Below are positions 1 through 11,646 of a DNA stretch of 64,000 nucleotides, one piece after another (within the stretch, counting starts at the first letter, position 1; every line of letters starts with the position of its first letter). Source of the DNA: Muricea muricata (taxonomy: Eukaryota > Cnidaria > Anthozoa > Malacalcyonacea > Plexauridae). The translations under genes and the position numbers were made by a program. The notes beneath the pieces were generated by a model that saw only the letters and a program-made list of their open reading frames with translations, did not search any database and was not told the origin of the DNA. The stretch covers positions 52,707,140-52,771,139 of the forward strand of contig OY979717.1 in NCBI GenBank assembly GCA_963855995.1. The letters are read 5' to 3'.

Positions 1-955
1 TAGTTGATATTTCAAGTACTATTTCAACAACGAGTTTGAGCGTTTGATCACGGTATCAAAACACGAGAACGAGTTGTTGAAATAGCTTCTCAAACGAAAA
101 CAATAAACAAATGAGCTGCTATTGTAAAAAATGCGTCGGAATGATGATGATGTCGAATAATTGTGAATAAGTGTGAAAACAATATATTGTGTAATGAAAT
201 TGTGTGCTAAAAATAATCGTTTCTTGCGTTTGTTGAATTAACATAAATAAAGCACTAGTGTTTGATGATCAAACACTAGTGTTTGATGCAATGTTTTACC
301 GTGTTTAAAAGCCCATTCACGTGACAGAATGAGATGATGTTACTACTCAAATTATTCATGAATTTGAGAAGGTTTTTAAAATTTACATTATTTTGAAATT
401 GATTCAAATATATCAGTATTTGTCCTCCAGATGCCCAGAGTAACGTCTCGTGCAAAGAATCTGATTGACCATTTTAAAATCACAGCTGGAAACAACGCAT
501 GATGCCTTAATAAAATAATTTTCTTAAAGTAAGTCTGAGACAAGGTCGTGGGGTGAAGACCTTTCAAGGATTTCTAAACGTGTTGTGCTATACTGAAAAA
601 TGTCTAATTTTAAACTATATGCTCTTTGAAATGTTGTGTCATATTTGATACAACATTTTATTTCTTGGATTTACAAACCAGCGATTGGAAAAAGGGAGAT
701 GTTCATTTTAGCTACTCATCTAAACCTTGGGTGCCCTAACCACTTTCGAAAGCGATTTTTCTTATCAGTCATCAGCAAGATCTTCACTGCTTTGCTTGCG
801 TCTGGTTGTGATTAAGCAGATTAGGCTTTTGAGACGTTAAAAAGATCAATCAATCGGAGCGCACACTTAACTTCACTGGTGATTATATTACTGCGTAAAC
901 AAGGTCGTCTGCTCACATATTGAACATCCAGAGCAACGAGGAAGTCCAAGCAAAG
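1..955. other. Upstream flank with two hairpins, no gene seen
   Basis: No coding region is supported here. Two inverted repeats are visible: one at about 19-94 (arms reading CTATTTCAACAACGAGTT and its complement) and a short palindrome at about 253-281 in which CACTAGTGTTTGAT is followed by its reverse complement and then repeated directly. The segment from about 768 onward resembles the DNA upstream of the paralogue at 11515-11646 (shared CATCAGCAAGAT and a following GATTATATTGCTG-like stretch), so the duplication that made the two genes included upstream DNA, probably 5' UTR and promoter. Confidence 0.5.
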
Positions 956-3535
956 ATGTACTGGCTGCGTCTTTTCGTAATTCTTTCTTTTCTTCTGATA
1001 TGCCATGCTTGGCTTTGGCGAAGAAAGTCGAGTTCAAGTTCTGCTTCAAACCGCGCAACCAGATCTTCATCTCGAAGACCACCGATTCGGAGTTGGACGG
1101 CCAGAAGACCCAGAAGTCCGTCAATTCGTAGACCGTCAATTCGTAGATCGCCAAGGATAGCCTGCAGTTCCAAAGTAAGTTGTGTTTCTTGTACGAGTCA
1201 TAGAACGTGGACTGGCGCCTGTCGCTGGTGTCTGGTCGATGGCGTCTGTCATACTGCTGGCGCTATTTTCACAAATCCGTGTCGGAGATCTCAAAATATC
1301 GTGAACAAATGGAATTGTAATCGCACACCTAAAACAACCGTTAAACCAACGACTTCAAAACCAATTACTCGTCGCCCAACAAGGACACGCTGTATAATAA
1401 AGACAAACTGTATTTCTTGCACGAATCACAAGAGCTGGTCTGGTGCTTCCTGTCGTTGGTGTCCTAAGGATAGCAAGTGCCATGCTCATGGCGCTATCTT
1501 CACCAATCCTTGCCGAAGATCTCAAAATATCGTGAACAAATGGAACTGTAATCGCACACCCACAACAACCCTCAAACCAACGACTTCAAAACCAACTACT
1601 CATCGCCCGACAAAGGCACTCTGTATAACGAATACAGACTGTATTTCTTGCACGAATCACAAGAGTTGGTCTGGTGCTTCCTGTCGTTGGTGCCCTAAGG
1701 ATAGCAAGTGTCATGCTCATGGCGCTATCTTCACCAATCCTTGCCGAAGATCTCAAAATATCGTGAACAAATTCAACTGTAATCGCACACCCACAACAAT
1801 CCTCAAACCAACGACTTTAAAACCAACTACTCGTCGCACGACAAAGACACGCTGTATAACGAAGACAGACTGTATTTCTTGCACGAGTCACAAGAGCTGG
1901 TCTGGTGCTTCCTGTCGTTGGTGCCCTAAAGATGAAAAGTGCCATGCTCATGGGGCTATCTTCACCAATCCTTGCCGAAGATCTCAAAATATCGTGAACA
2001 AATTCGACTGTAATCGCACAACCGCAACAACCCTCAAACCAACTACTCGTCGCCCGACAGAGGCACGCTGTATAACGAAGACAGACTGTATTTCTTGCAC
2101 AAATCACTTGAGTTGGTCTCGTTTTCCCTGTCGTTGGTGCCCTAAAGATGAAAAGTGCCATGCTCATGGGGCTATCTTCACCAATCCTTGCCGAAGATCT
2201 CAAAATATCGTGAACAACTTCAACTGTAATAGCACACTCATAATTGACAAAGTAACGAATTCAAAGCTAACGACTCGTCTCTCACAAAGGATGCACTGCA
2301 TAAAGAAGACAAACTGTAGTTCTTGTACTAGTCACAAGAGTTTGTCTGGTGCTTCTTGTCGTTGGTGCCCTAAAGATGAAAAGTGTCATGCTCATGGTGC
2401 TATTTTCACAAATCCTTGCTCGAGATCTCAAAATATCGTTGACAAACGGAACTGTAATCGCACAACTCTCAATCACTCAACAATGACACGTTGTAAAACA
2501 AAAACAAACTGTAGTTCTTGCACAAGTAACTTGAGTTGGTCTGGTTTTCCCTGTCGTTGGTGTCCTGTAGATGGCAAGTGTCATGCTCATGGCGCTGTTG
2601 CTACAAATCTCTGCTGCAGCTCACAGAATATAGTCAAGACAGAAAGCTGTCCTAAACCGTCTTCACCGCCCAGCTATGACCAAAATCTGTCGTACAAGAT
2701 GGTATTGCTCTCTGCCTTGGCATACGCTGACAATGTCAGTATCTACATATCAAAAGCGGCCGAAGTTGACACATTTCGTGTCGTAAAACAAGTCACAAAA
2801 CCATGTCATTCATTTATATGCCCTGAGCACACAAACTGCTCCGGTTTTATAGCTGTATCGCAAAAAGAGAAAGTCATCGCTATTGTTTTCAGAGGATCGC
2901 AATCTATTTGTCAAGCAATAAGCGTCCATGGAAAGGAAGTGTTAATCTCCTATCTTTGGAAAGGAATTGTTCATCAAGGTCAAACGTACTTCCAAAATTC
3001 ATTTCAAAAAGTGTGGAATGATTTGAAAGGAGATGTTTATAGTCAGATTAATAAGCATAGTTCGTACAAACTTTGGGTGACCGGATATTCTCTTGGTGGG
3101 GCTTTGGCGTCTCTTGCGAGTCTACACATCGCGTGCGAAAGAAAAACGCCGAAAAACAACTTGATTCTCTACACTTTTGGTCAGCCAAGAACTGGCGACT
3201 GTCAGTATGCCTTCGCTCACAACATACTGGTGCCCATCAGTTTTCGTGTTGTCCACTACCGTGACCCAGTTGCCAATCTTCCGCCTTATAGCTCGCTCGG
3301 AACCTGTCGAATATGTGGGCCATATCATCATGGGAGAGAGATCTTTTACAACCAAAGAGTCATGTCAAAAGATTCACCGTACAAGACGTGTAATGGACCT
3401 GAAGATGTCGCTTGCAACAACCAATTCTCTAACCGTACTAAATGTTTAATTCCGTTAATGAACTGCGAAAGCTACTTTGAAGACCACAATGAGTATTTTG
3501 GGATTGATGTTCAAGGTTGGTGGAAAGAGAAATGA
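956..3535 (+). CDS. Secreted class-3 lipase with seven PSI-like cysteine-rich repeats
   Basis: This is a single-exon reading frame of 859 aa. The start chosen is the ATG at 956, which opens a signal peptide (MYWLRLFVILSFLLICHAW); the open frame extends upstream without an ATG. Residues from about 60 to 570 hold seven repeats of about 57-75 residues with the pattern C-x6-C-x2-C-x7/8-CRWC-x6-C, each followed by an NPC..SQNIV segment. The CxWC signature is that of PSI (plexin-semaphorin-integrin) folds. Repeats are separated by Thr/Pro-rich, mucin-like linkers and frequent N-x-T sites. The C-terminal third is a fungal-type lipase (class 3) domain: an IVFRGSQS strand, nucleophile elbow GYSLGGALASL (Ser), a likely acid in YRDPVANLPP and a candidate His in GPYHHGREIFY. 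The expected product is a secreted, disulfide-rich lipid hydrolase; its substrate is unknown. The repeats may bind carbohydrate or matrix, which is inference. No intron is needed. Confidence 0.88.
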   Translation: MYWLRLFVILSFLLICHAWLWRRKSSSSSASNRATRSSSRRPPIRSWTARRPRSPSIRRPSIRRSPRIACSSKVSCVSCTSHRTWTGACRWCLVDGVCHTAGAIFTNPCRRSQNIVNKWNCNRTPKTTVKPTTSKPITRRPTRTRCIIKTNCISCTNHKSWSGASCRWCPKDSKCHAHGAIFTNPCRRSQNIVNKWNCNRTPTTTLKPTTSKPTTHRPTKALCITNTDCISCTNHKSWSGASCRWCPKDSKCHAHGAIFTNPCRRSQNIVNKFNCNRTPTTILKPTTLKPTTRRTTKTRCITKTDCISCTSHKSWSGASCRWCPKDEKCHAHGAIFTNPCRRSQNIVNKFDCNRTTATTLKPTTRRPTEARCITKTDCISCTNHLSWSRFPCRWCPKDEKCHAHGAIFTNPCRRSQNIVNNFNCNSTLIIDKVTNSKLTTRLSQRMHCIKKTNCSSCTSHKSLSGASCRWCPKDEKCHAHGAIFTNPCSRSQNIVDKRNCNRTTLNHSTMTRCKTKTNCSSCTSNLSWSGFPCRWCPVDGKCHAHGAVATNLCCSSQNIVKTESCPKPSSPPSYDQNLSYKMVLLSALAYADNVSIYISKAAEVDTFRVVKQVTKPCHSFICPEHTNCSGFIAVSQKEKVIAIVFRGSQSICQAISVHGKEVLISYLWKGIVHQGQTYFQNSFQKVWNDLKGDVYSQINKHSSYKLWVTGYSLGGALASLASLHIACERKTPKNNLILYTFGQPRTGDCQYAFAHNILVPISFRVVHYRDPVANLPPYSSLGTCRICGPYHHGREIFYNQRVMSKDSPYKTCNGPEDVACNNQFSNRTKCLIPLMNCESYFEDHNEYFGIDVQGWWKEK

Positions 3536-4104
3536 TTAATAAGTGTGAAAAACAAAGTATTTTTTGAAGTCAACAACAAACCATTGTTTTTTAAACAAAG
3601 CATTAATTTCAGAGTTTAACTAGTTACGGGATCGAATTTACTTAGCATGACTATGAACAAAGTAGATATATGTCTTGAGGGACGTTTTAAGAAATATATA
3701 CTGTGGAGTTTTGGGAATATTCATTCAGAATAGTTTAGAATCTTTTTTTGTCAAGATTTTATTTTTGTTATTTTAGTGTATTAATCAACATGTTTAAAAA
3801 TTAATAAGTGTTTCTTCATAGTTTTATGCTTTTGTTGCAGAAGTAAGAAACTGTTGATGACCGCGTGACATTTGTTGACATGTTGTAACCCAATATATTT
3901 ACTGGTTTTTCGTTTGATAATTCCAATGCTGCTTACTGGAACTGTAATTTCATGCATATAAAATGAAACCTGACCCAAATCCTAACCCTATAATAATCCA
4001 AATAAATAACTTACTGGGTTACATCGATCGGGCGTTTATTTCTCTTTTTATACTGGACAAGTTTTCCCCTAGCGAATTTTGCGTGAATCGAACTTTTTCC
4101 TTAT
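3536..4104. other. Intergenic, nothing recognised
   Basis: AT-rich sequence after the lipase stop. There is no convincing polyadenylation hexamer close to the stop (the first good one is near 4002). No gene or repeat with recognisable ends was seen. Confidence 0.4.
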
Positions 4105-4630
4105 AGTCTAAAACCTGTACAGGAGTTTGTATTCGTTTCATTTACCAGAGATAATCTCAGCTGTTTTAGGGTATAATGACTATGGCGGTCAACATGGCAT
4201 GTGCGTCAAAACCAGAATCCGGCTGAAAGACCTCAAATGATCCTGCCTTAAAATGAGACTGTCGGCATAGCTCTAACTTCTGAAAAGCAAAAGCCTTTCG
4301 GAGGTGCTTATAGTGTTTAGAAAGGTGGCGTTTGGAGATGGTTATTAGAAGGAAACATTGTCGACGTAAAATATTTTACAGAAAATGATCATACTCCATG
4401 CCAGGTCAGCATGCAGCTGCATGATTATGGGGCAAATCACTAATATCGCTGGCATAAATTAAATTTTCTTATTTCCTAAAAATTGAAATTATCGTATTGT
4501 AGATTTTATCAGGATAAATATTGCTTTCTTGAAATCTATACTCATTGTATTTCACTTACCTGCTGCAAAACAGCCATAGGGCTAACGAGTGAAAGACGTT
4601 GATAGATGGCTAAAGAGTAATTCAACCTTT
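4105..4630. repeat. Single arm of the large foldback family found at 15.9-18.2 kb
   Basis: The stretch starting CCTGTACAGGAGTTTGTAT follows, with substitutions, the left arm of the palindrome at 15907-17018. Shared landmarks in order are the outer TGTA(C/T)AGGAGTTTGTAT, CAACATGGCAT, CATAGCTCTAAC, GTTTAGAA, GGTTATTAGAA, CATGCCAGGTCAGC, and GTATTTCACTTACC (the complement of a splice donor). No opposing arm lies nearby, so this is a solo or half element. It is older or a different subfamily, judging by the many differences. Confidence 0.7.
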
Positions 4631-4962
4631 TCTTTTCGCGGTTTGAACGCTTGTTTGTGATTGATGATGATTGATGTAAGTGTCACATATTTTGGGCCAC
4701 CACTTATCCTCTACTCAACACAAAGTCGGTCAGTTTTTATTTGCTGAAAAAAAATTATGATTCGTTCACTATGATTATGATTTATTATAATTTTAAAATC
4801 TCTGTAATGACAGAAACTTAATTTGAGAGATCTCCCTTAGAATGTATACTAATTTCTTTAATTAGTGGGGGTAGTGTTTGTAAATGTACGGAATTTAATA
4901 ATAATTTTGTCACTTTTACTGTCATGTAAACATGGTCATGGTCAAGTAATGACTTCACTTTT

Positions 4963-6510
4963 CAACTACACTGCGACCCACGATATTACTTTTATGAGAT
5001 ATTTATGTCGTACGTATTCAAAATGAGCATTGCTATTCATTAAAACTTACAAACATCAAAACAAAGCTGTGAGAAGATCTTTACGATGTTGATATTTGAT
5101 GTTAGTCACATGACTGAAAAATATGGCGCTGTTCCATATTTCAGGCGGACCACGCTATTAGTTTAAAAATATGATAACACGATAGGACGTCGTTTTGAAC
5201 TTAATTGGAAGTGGAAACGACATTCTTTAACCAAAAACAGCATAGGTAACAAAAAGAGAATGTTTCAGCTAGAAAATAAACGAACTTGGTGTCATAGTTG
5301 AAGGATTTTTCAAAGATTACGTGGAACGGTGGAAAAGAGGTATTCTGCCTAAAGGAGAACTGTTCGTAAATTATCATGATCAACGTCTATCATTATTTTG
5401 AGAAAGTTTGCTTTGCCATATATCTTCAAAACTAGCAATGATGGATTCCTGGTAAGCAATAATAATTCTAAAAATACCTCCACTGGTGTCGTGGAATAAA
5501 CGTTTGGAACTGGATTGAGGCAAAAAAATGCTTGAGGTCACAACAGAAGTTTGTCCTTTTGACGGCCAGACGAAATCAGTATGATAAAGCTTGGAAAATG
5601 CATGCATGGGCTAGATTATTGATATTCAATGATGGTATGTGACCGGCGAGGCTAAGGAGTCAACAAAAAAGTGGTAAATTGCTGGTAACAGCGGAAATAG
5701 GGATCAGAGGTCTCTTTTGCACATTTAGGCACATATGAAGACATGTTGGTTGCTAATAATACGGATCTAAATATCCGTTCTACCATTTCTTTAGTAGGTA
5801 CCTAAAACCTTTCATCAGAAGTTCCTTTTCCCATCATTAGGGCATTATTATGCTGATTTCGACTTGTCTGTCTTGTCTGCCTCGACCTGTTGTGCTTTCA
5901 AGCACTTTTCGCTTGATCCAGTTTCAAACGTTTCTTCCATGACAGTAGTTAAGGTATATTTTTAGAATCATTATATCTTACCAGGAATCCATCATTGCTA
6001 GTTTTGAAGATATATGGCAAAGCAAACTTTCTCAAAATGTTGATAGATGTTGATCATGATAATTTACGAACAGTTCTCCTTTAAACGCCTAATACCTCCC
6101 ATTCTTATCCATTTTAGAAGTCCAGAATCCCTCTTTTCCACCGTTCCACGTAATCTTTGAAAAATCCTTCAACTATGATACCAAGTTCGTTTATTTTCTA
6201 ACTAGAACATTCTCTTGTTGTTACCTAGGCTGTTTTTGGTTAAAGAATGTCGTTTCAACTCCCAATTAAGTTAAAAACGACGTCCTGTCGTGTTATCATA
6301 TTTCTAAAACTAATGGCGTGGTCCGCCTCAAATATGGAACAGCGCCACATTTTTTCAGTCATGTGACTAACATCAAATATCAACATCGTGAAGATCTTTC
6401 TCACAACTTTGTTTTAATGCTCGCAAGTTTTAATGAATAGCAATTCTCATTTTGAATACGTACGGCATAAATATCTTATAAAACTAATATCGTGAGTCGC
6501 AGTGTAGTTG
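4963..6510. repeat. Foldback element with arms of about 0.5 kb
   Basis: Left arm 4963-5477 and right arm 5953-6510 are inverted copies. The outer ends are CAACTACACTGCGAC and GTCGCAGTGTAGTTG; the inner ends carry GGATTCCTGGTAAG and its complement. In between, TAACATCAAATATCAACATCGT and the motif around CGTGGTCCGCC match in opposite orientation. The spacer of about 475 bp has no recognisable ORF. This is the structure of a non-autonomous foldback transposon; no transposase is present. The arms differ by scattered substitutions and small indels. Confidence 0.85.
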
Positions 6511-6574
6511 CTTTATATCAAAAGAATATCAGCGTAGACTATTTCGAACTATTTCTCCTTGATGCGTCATACAT

Positions 6575-6705
6575 CTGTTTCAATTAAGATTGTCTTTCCA
6601 AAGCGTAAACTGTGAATTATGAGCGCGCAAGGGATGATAAATTATTATTTATTTAGGCCCTGATACTCAAGGAATTGCCTTTGTAGCAAGTAAATTTGTA
6701 CCTTT
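6575..6705. repeat. Half copy of the palindromic repeat seen at 32.15-32.40 kb
   Basis: The segment containing GAGCGCGCAAGGGATGAT, GGCCCTGATACTCA and CTTTGTAGCAAGTAAATTT matches the reverse complement of about 32285-32395. At the second site the segment is part of an inverted repeat; here only one arm is clear. Confidence 0.6.
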
Positions 6706-7339
6706 GTACCTAATAAAGCACGTCATGCGAGTGTTTTAAATGGCTTCAAAAACATTTGCATAACAAAGCGAAATCTTTATATAAAAATCTTTATATAATT
6801 TGCGTGACAATCATCTTTTGTATTATTGCATAATGAAGTGTTCTCTAGCAGCAGGTATAAAGAGGCATGCACGTGACTTATTTAGCACAGGATATAGGAT
6901 AATTAGTTCATGAATTATTAATGAATTTTTGAAGCTAGAATTCAATACGCACGTGATGACGTGACGTTGAAAAACTTACCCTTTTTCTGCATAAACCAGG
7001 ACAAAAACATTGATGATGACTTGTATTGTTAATTCTATAATGAGTTCTCAAACCATCTCTTGTATTTTCTTGTGGTATTGAAATAAGTCATTTTATGAAA
7101 CGAGAAACCAAAGTCAGAATGATTTTAGTATCGAATAAAAAAGATATATTTCACAAAAATCACACCACTTGCCACATTTCACATGCCGACAAAAAATCTA
7201 AGCAATAACGAATTAAACATTTTTCATATCAGAAACTGTGACTTTTTCAATACCTCAATTGACTATTTTACGTTTTATGTTAGAGTTGAATAACGAGAAG
7301 GAGGGCTTATATCATATATCAAGTGACACGCAGCGTCCG
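6706..7339. other. Intergenic, AT-rich, nothing recognised
   Basis: No supported gene, RNA or bounded repeat. The stretch is rich in A/T runs and ends at the LINE remnant. Confidence 0.4.
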
Positions 7340-7439
7340 AGGGCTTTATTTATTTATCTATTTATTAGGCTTTGCCAAGACTATACATACATTAACAAAA
7401 ACAATATATATGACATTGACATGGCTAGGCTAAACCAAT

Positions 7440-9460
7440 TACAGCGATCCTTCACACAATACGAAAAATAAAATCAAATATAACGATATTGGACAGGACA
7501 GGTTACGAGACGTATTACAACACAAACATATAGATTTCCACGTTCGTGGATCCTCTGCATCATAGACAGTTTTTGAGGTAAATTTATAGTAGGTTAGAAG
7601 ACCGCTTTTAAAACTGTTGAATGTAGTGTTTTTATGTGTCAGGTATTTTGGTAGAATGTCCCACAATCTCGTTGATCTCGTCAGGAAAGACTTCTGATGT
7701 GTTGCGGTCTTGCACTTTTTTGTTTTATATATCAGACTGTTCGGATTAGCAGATCTTGTTGCTCTTTCCCTGTTTTGGATTGTTGGCAATAACTCGTTTT
7801 TGATGACTGTTATCCCATGAGTGCATTTGAAGAAGAAAACCATGTCAAGATACTCGTGCCAGTAACATACAGGAATTAATCCAGCATTTCAAGTCTCCGG
7901 TTATAACTAAACTCGAAGAAGAAAGGAAGATCCAAAATGTACTTGGTTGCTCGCCTTTGTACCCTCTCTATACGCTTAATCAAGTAGACTGATTGGGAGC
8001 CCAGACCTTGTGTGCATTGATATTCAACATGTTTATTTTGTCCAGTTGAGGTTAGATGAAGTCCACACTCCCAAGTCACGTTCAAAATCGATGCTTTCTA
8101 AGACAGTGTTGTGTAGTTTGTAAGGGTGTTCTATCTTCTTCTGTTTCCGCGTTATTCTTAGAATTTTGCACTTCTCAGCGTTACGTTCCAGGTTGACATT
8201 GCTGGAGCACACTTCGAAGTTTGTGAGGTCTTCCTGCAGCAAGGATGCGTCGTGTATGGAGTTTATGGCTCTAAAGAGCTTCGTGTCATCAGCAAAGGTC
8301 GCGATAGTTGAGTTACTTACGGTGTTGGAGAGGTGTTTTTCGTACAACAGGAACAGCAATGGACCAAGTATCGAACCTTGTGGATTTCCTGATGTTACGG
8401 CTAAGGGTCTTGATGTTACTCCATGAACCGTTGTTTGCTGACGTCGATTACTGAGATACGATGAGAACCAGTTCAGGATGTTTCCTCCGAACCCAAATTC
8501 GCGTAGTCGTTTCAGAAGCTTAGCATGACTTACTTTATCGAACGCCTTGGATAAATCTACATAAATCACGTCAATTGGTCACCACTGTCCAGTTTGCTCA
8601 CAATCTGCTCGAATACTTTAATAAGTTGCGTTATACACGATTTTCCTGTCACAAATCCGTGATGGCAAGGGTTGATTTGTTGGAATACATGATTTTTGAT
8701 ATTATAAAAGACACAACGTTCCAACACTTTAGAGATAAGGGAAAGAAGCGAGATTGGTCGATAGTTCTCTACGTACGATTTCTCCCCTCGCTTATGCACA
8801 GGCACAACATTAGCTAATTTCCAATCATCAGGAAGGTTCCCGCAGCGTAATGATTTGTTAAAGAGTGCGCGATGTGATGGAGCGATTTGGTATGCTGTCT
8901 CTGTTAATAGTCGCGCAGGAACTCCGTCGGGACCGTGGGCTTTGTTGTTATCCAAATTTCTCAGCACGGCAATTACCTCATCATTTTTTAGTGTTATCTC
9001 GTCCAGTATAATGTCAGTTTTCGAATGATTTTCTTGCTGGTGATCGGTATCAGAGACGTGCGTAAAGATGGAGGCGAAATACATGTTAAACGTATTTGTT
9101 ATTTCTACGTCGACATTGTTGGCAGACTTTCTTTCTGTGTTGCTCACTTTCATAGAAACTTTATCCGGAATGTTCGAAACTTTAGTTTTTGTTTTAAAAA
9201 ATGACCAAAAGCGTTTCGGATTTTGTTCACGAACCGAACAGATTTAGTTGATGTAGTTCAGTTGGCTTTGGCGTAACATTTGCTTAATCTTTCTACGTAT
9301 ATCTCGAAATCTATCTTTAAGGTTTTGACTTGGCAAGCGAGATCTCTTCATTCTCATTCTTATGGAGTTTTTCTTCTTGATGTTGTGGAGAATCTCACCG
9401 TTCATCCATGGGAGATGATTTCGTGTTTGAAGTGTCTTCGTGGGAACAAAGAAATAAAAA
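7440..9460 (-). mobile_element. Decayed CR1/L2/jockey-type LINE, reverse transcriptase remnant
   Basis: On the minus strand a reverse transcriptase can be followed across several frames. About 9460-9245 gives a linker with HLPWMNGEIL; 9245-8566 gives NPKRFWSFFK, then DNNKAHGPDGVPARLL, DDWKLANVVPVHK and NYRPISLLSLISK (RT blocks 1-3); 8569-8033 gives VDLSKAFDKVSH, the altered SGNPQGSILGPLLFLLY (usually GVPQG) and the catalytic FADDTK; 8030-7440 gives the C-terminal thumb/tail with RVQRRATKYI and RLWDILPKYL. An in-frame stop near 9246, a frame change near 8567 and another near 8035 break it. The 5' endonuclease region is absent. It is therefore a dead, 5'-truncated insertion of a non-LTR retrotransposon in the CR1/L2/jockey group; the exact clade is uncertain. 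Confidence 0.9.
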
Positions 9461-10341
9461 AAATCCCGACTTTCAAGTTGTTTAACTAACCCAATTCATT
9501 CAAGGTATTTATCCGAGATAAATACTTCGAACATCAAGGAAAACCGACTCAAAAGTAAATGAATTAATCTCTTAAGAACCTTATACAGCTAGTATATGTA
9601 TACAAATTTGGTAATGGGTTAAAAACGAGTTTACAGCTATTTTTCCAAGATTGCCATTCATTTATGAATGTTTAAGATGTTAAATTTTTAAAAAAATATT
9701 TGTGTTGATTGACATGTAAATGCTCGTTCAATTGAAGATTTTTATGGCAGGCTTATGGAAGATTTATAGAAAAAACGGCAGCCTGTGTATACTAAGGCGT
9801 ATCAAACACAAACCACAGTAACTCGCATGTATTTCAACCCGGCAATAACATGTTTTTTTTTCTCTGAACATATGCATGTGTTTTTCAGCTTTCTCAGTCA
9901 TATAGTTTCGTCTTGACACGTACACGATTTGACCTTAAAAGACAAAGCTTATCCTTGAAAGCCAATACTAGCTGACAATTTAAAAAAAAAAGGATTAAAC
10001 ATAACTCGAAGATTAGCATTTTGAAAACCAGGATAGGGATTAAACCAAACAGACGAAAATGAGTTGGGATGATAATAACTCATACAGACACCTCAACATG
10101 ATTTATCTCAAACCTAATTTTTTTATTATAATTATAATTGGAAGTATTCCCCGCAGGACTTTTCAATACTTATTTACAAGTGATACATTCAACAGATTAA
10201 TCAATTTTTATAAAAACAATGTCAAAAGAAATTGATAAAAAGTTTGGATGTAGCACAATAGAATAGATTTCAATAAGAATAAGCCTCTTGCATGCATGTT
10301 AAAACAGAGTTTATAGAATATACTATAAATATTCAAGTTTC
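9461..10341. other. Intergenic, AT-rich, nothing recognised
   Basis: Poly-A and poly-T runs and no coherent reading frame. It separates two LINE remnants of the same orientation. Confidence 0.4.
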
Positions 10342-11040
10342 AAAACATCGACTTAGTAAGAACTCTTTTAATTCAATTTTAAATGTTGCTAATGGGAGTT
10401 TTTTCAACTCATTATCTAAACTATTCCACTACCCAACAGCTCTATATCGAAAACTTCTTTGTGCTGTGGCGGTTGAAAATAGGGGAATATGTAGTGCTTC
10501 ATTGTTTCTTGTGGCGCGATTGTTTAGTTCCTTACGTTTAAGAAATAGGTCGCACAGATATGTTGGAGCGACACCATTTATACATTTATAGATCATGACG
10601 AAATGTTTGAACAACAGGTGCTCTTTAACAGGGAGCCAACCAGTTTCTTTAAGGATTGGTGTAATATGATCAAATTTTTTCCCATCCACTATAATTCTGC
10701 ACGCAAAGTTTTGGACGGCCTGTAGTTTCTTAATATTTGAAGAACTCGTGTTTGACCAAACTGTTGAACAGTAATATAATTTACTCATTACTACCGCACA
10801 GATGACGTAAATCAGCATCTTTTGATCAAAACAATGTTTGACCCGATTTATTTGACACAGTTTAGCCATGCACTCTGATGAGAGCTGGGTTATATGTTCA
10901 TTATATGTCAAATTGCAGTCCAGGATTATTCCAAGGTTGCTTATGGAAGTGACAGGAACGATTGTCTTATTTAAAAAATTCAAAGACATGTCATCTGATA
11001 GTGAATTTGTGAGAATAACTAGCACATCTTATTTCTTGAA
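10342..11040 (-). mobile_element. 5'-truncated LINE fragment (C-terminal RT tail), different from the 7.4-9.5 kb copy
   Basis: The minus-strand frame 11025-10429 encodes a typical end of a CR1/L2-type ORF2: VTSISNLGIILDCNLTY, a run with SKLYYCSTVWSN, LQAVQNFACRIIV, LKETGWLPVKEHLLFK and an end with RYRAVG. Beyond an in-frame TAG the frame continues as WNSLDNELKKLPLATFKIEL before a final stop near 10342. The catalytic FADD block is missing because the copy is truncated. Its sequence differs from the neighbouring LINE, so it comes from a separate family or lineage. Confidence 0.85.
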
Positions 11041-11646
11041 ACTCTATGCATAAATTTCTTTTCTCCTTTTCTTAATTCTGGTCTCAAAGCCATCAAAGAA
11101 ATTATCCTGTTCTCTTAATCCTTCCAAAGACTTTTCTTACACCTTTAATTTACTGCTTAGTAATCAGACTCTTAACGACAAATTTCATTGTATTGACGTC
11201 GTATTCATGTAATTAATGCTGTACATACTAAAGACCAAGTATGGTATTGTATCTTTAGTCTGACTGATGATCATTTGTAATAAAATCGACTAAAATCATA
11301 AACTTCGCATTCTTGTCTAAATAAACTACTACTCTAATACTAAATATCACATGCTATTAACCCATCTCTCTTTCAGACTTAATTGTGCATCGTAAGAAAC
11401 CTAAAATCTCAGGCACAATAATGTCTCTGGATTGTAAAACCAGCAATGATGGGTTTGAAAAGATGGTGTTTTTCATCACAATTGCGGCTAATTGAAAACG
11501 ATTATTGTTATGTGTCAATCATCAGCAAGATTTCGGAGCTCAAGATTAAAGTCGCTGCTGATTATATTGCTGCTAAAATTTGACAAGGTTTTTTTCTCGC
11601 TCATATGTTCAACTGCCGCGCATCAAAGAGGTAAATCCAAAACAAG
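11041..11646. promoter_or_regulatory. Upstream flank of the truncated PSI-repeat gene, duplicated with it
   Basis: From about 11515 the sequence resembles the flank before 956 (CATCAGCAAGAT, then GCTGATTATATTGCTG, and the run into ATGCATTGGCTGCGGCTTTTCG versus ATGTACTGGCTGCGTCTTTTCG). This region probably holds the promoter and 5' UTR. No core promoter element was identified with confidence. Confidence 0.35.

Noticed and set aside
920..955. Upstream extension of the lipase frame to 920
   Set aside because: The extension lacks an ATG and adds 12 residues before an ideal signal peptide; the ATG at 956 is the better start.
1817..2476. Minus-strand ORFs across the PSI repeats
   Set aside because: They repeat with the period of the plus-strand repeats and have no independent signal; the plus-strand protein has conserved cysteines and motifs.
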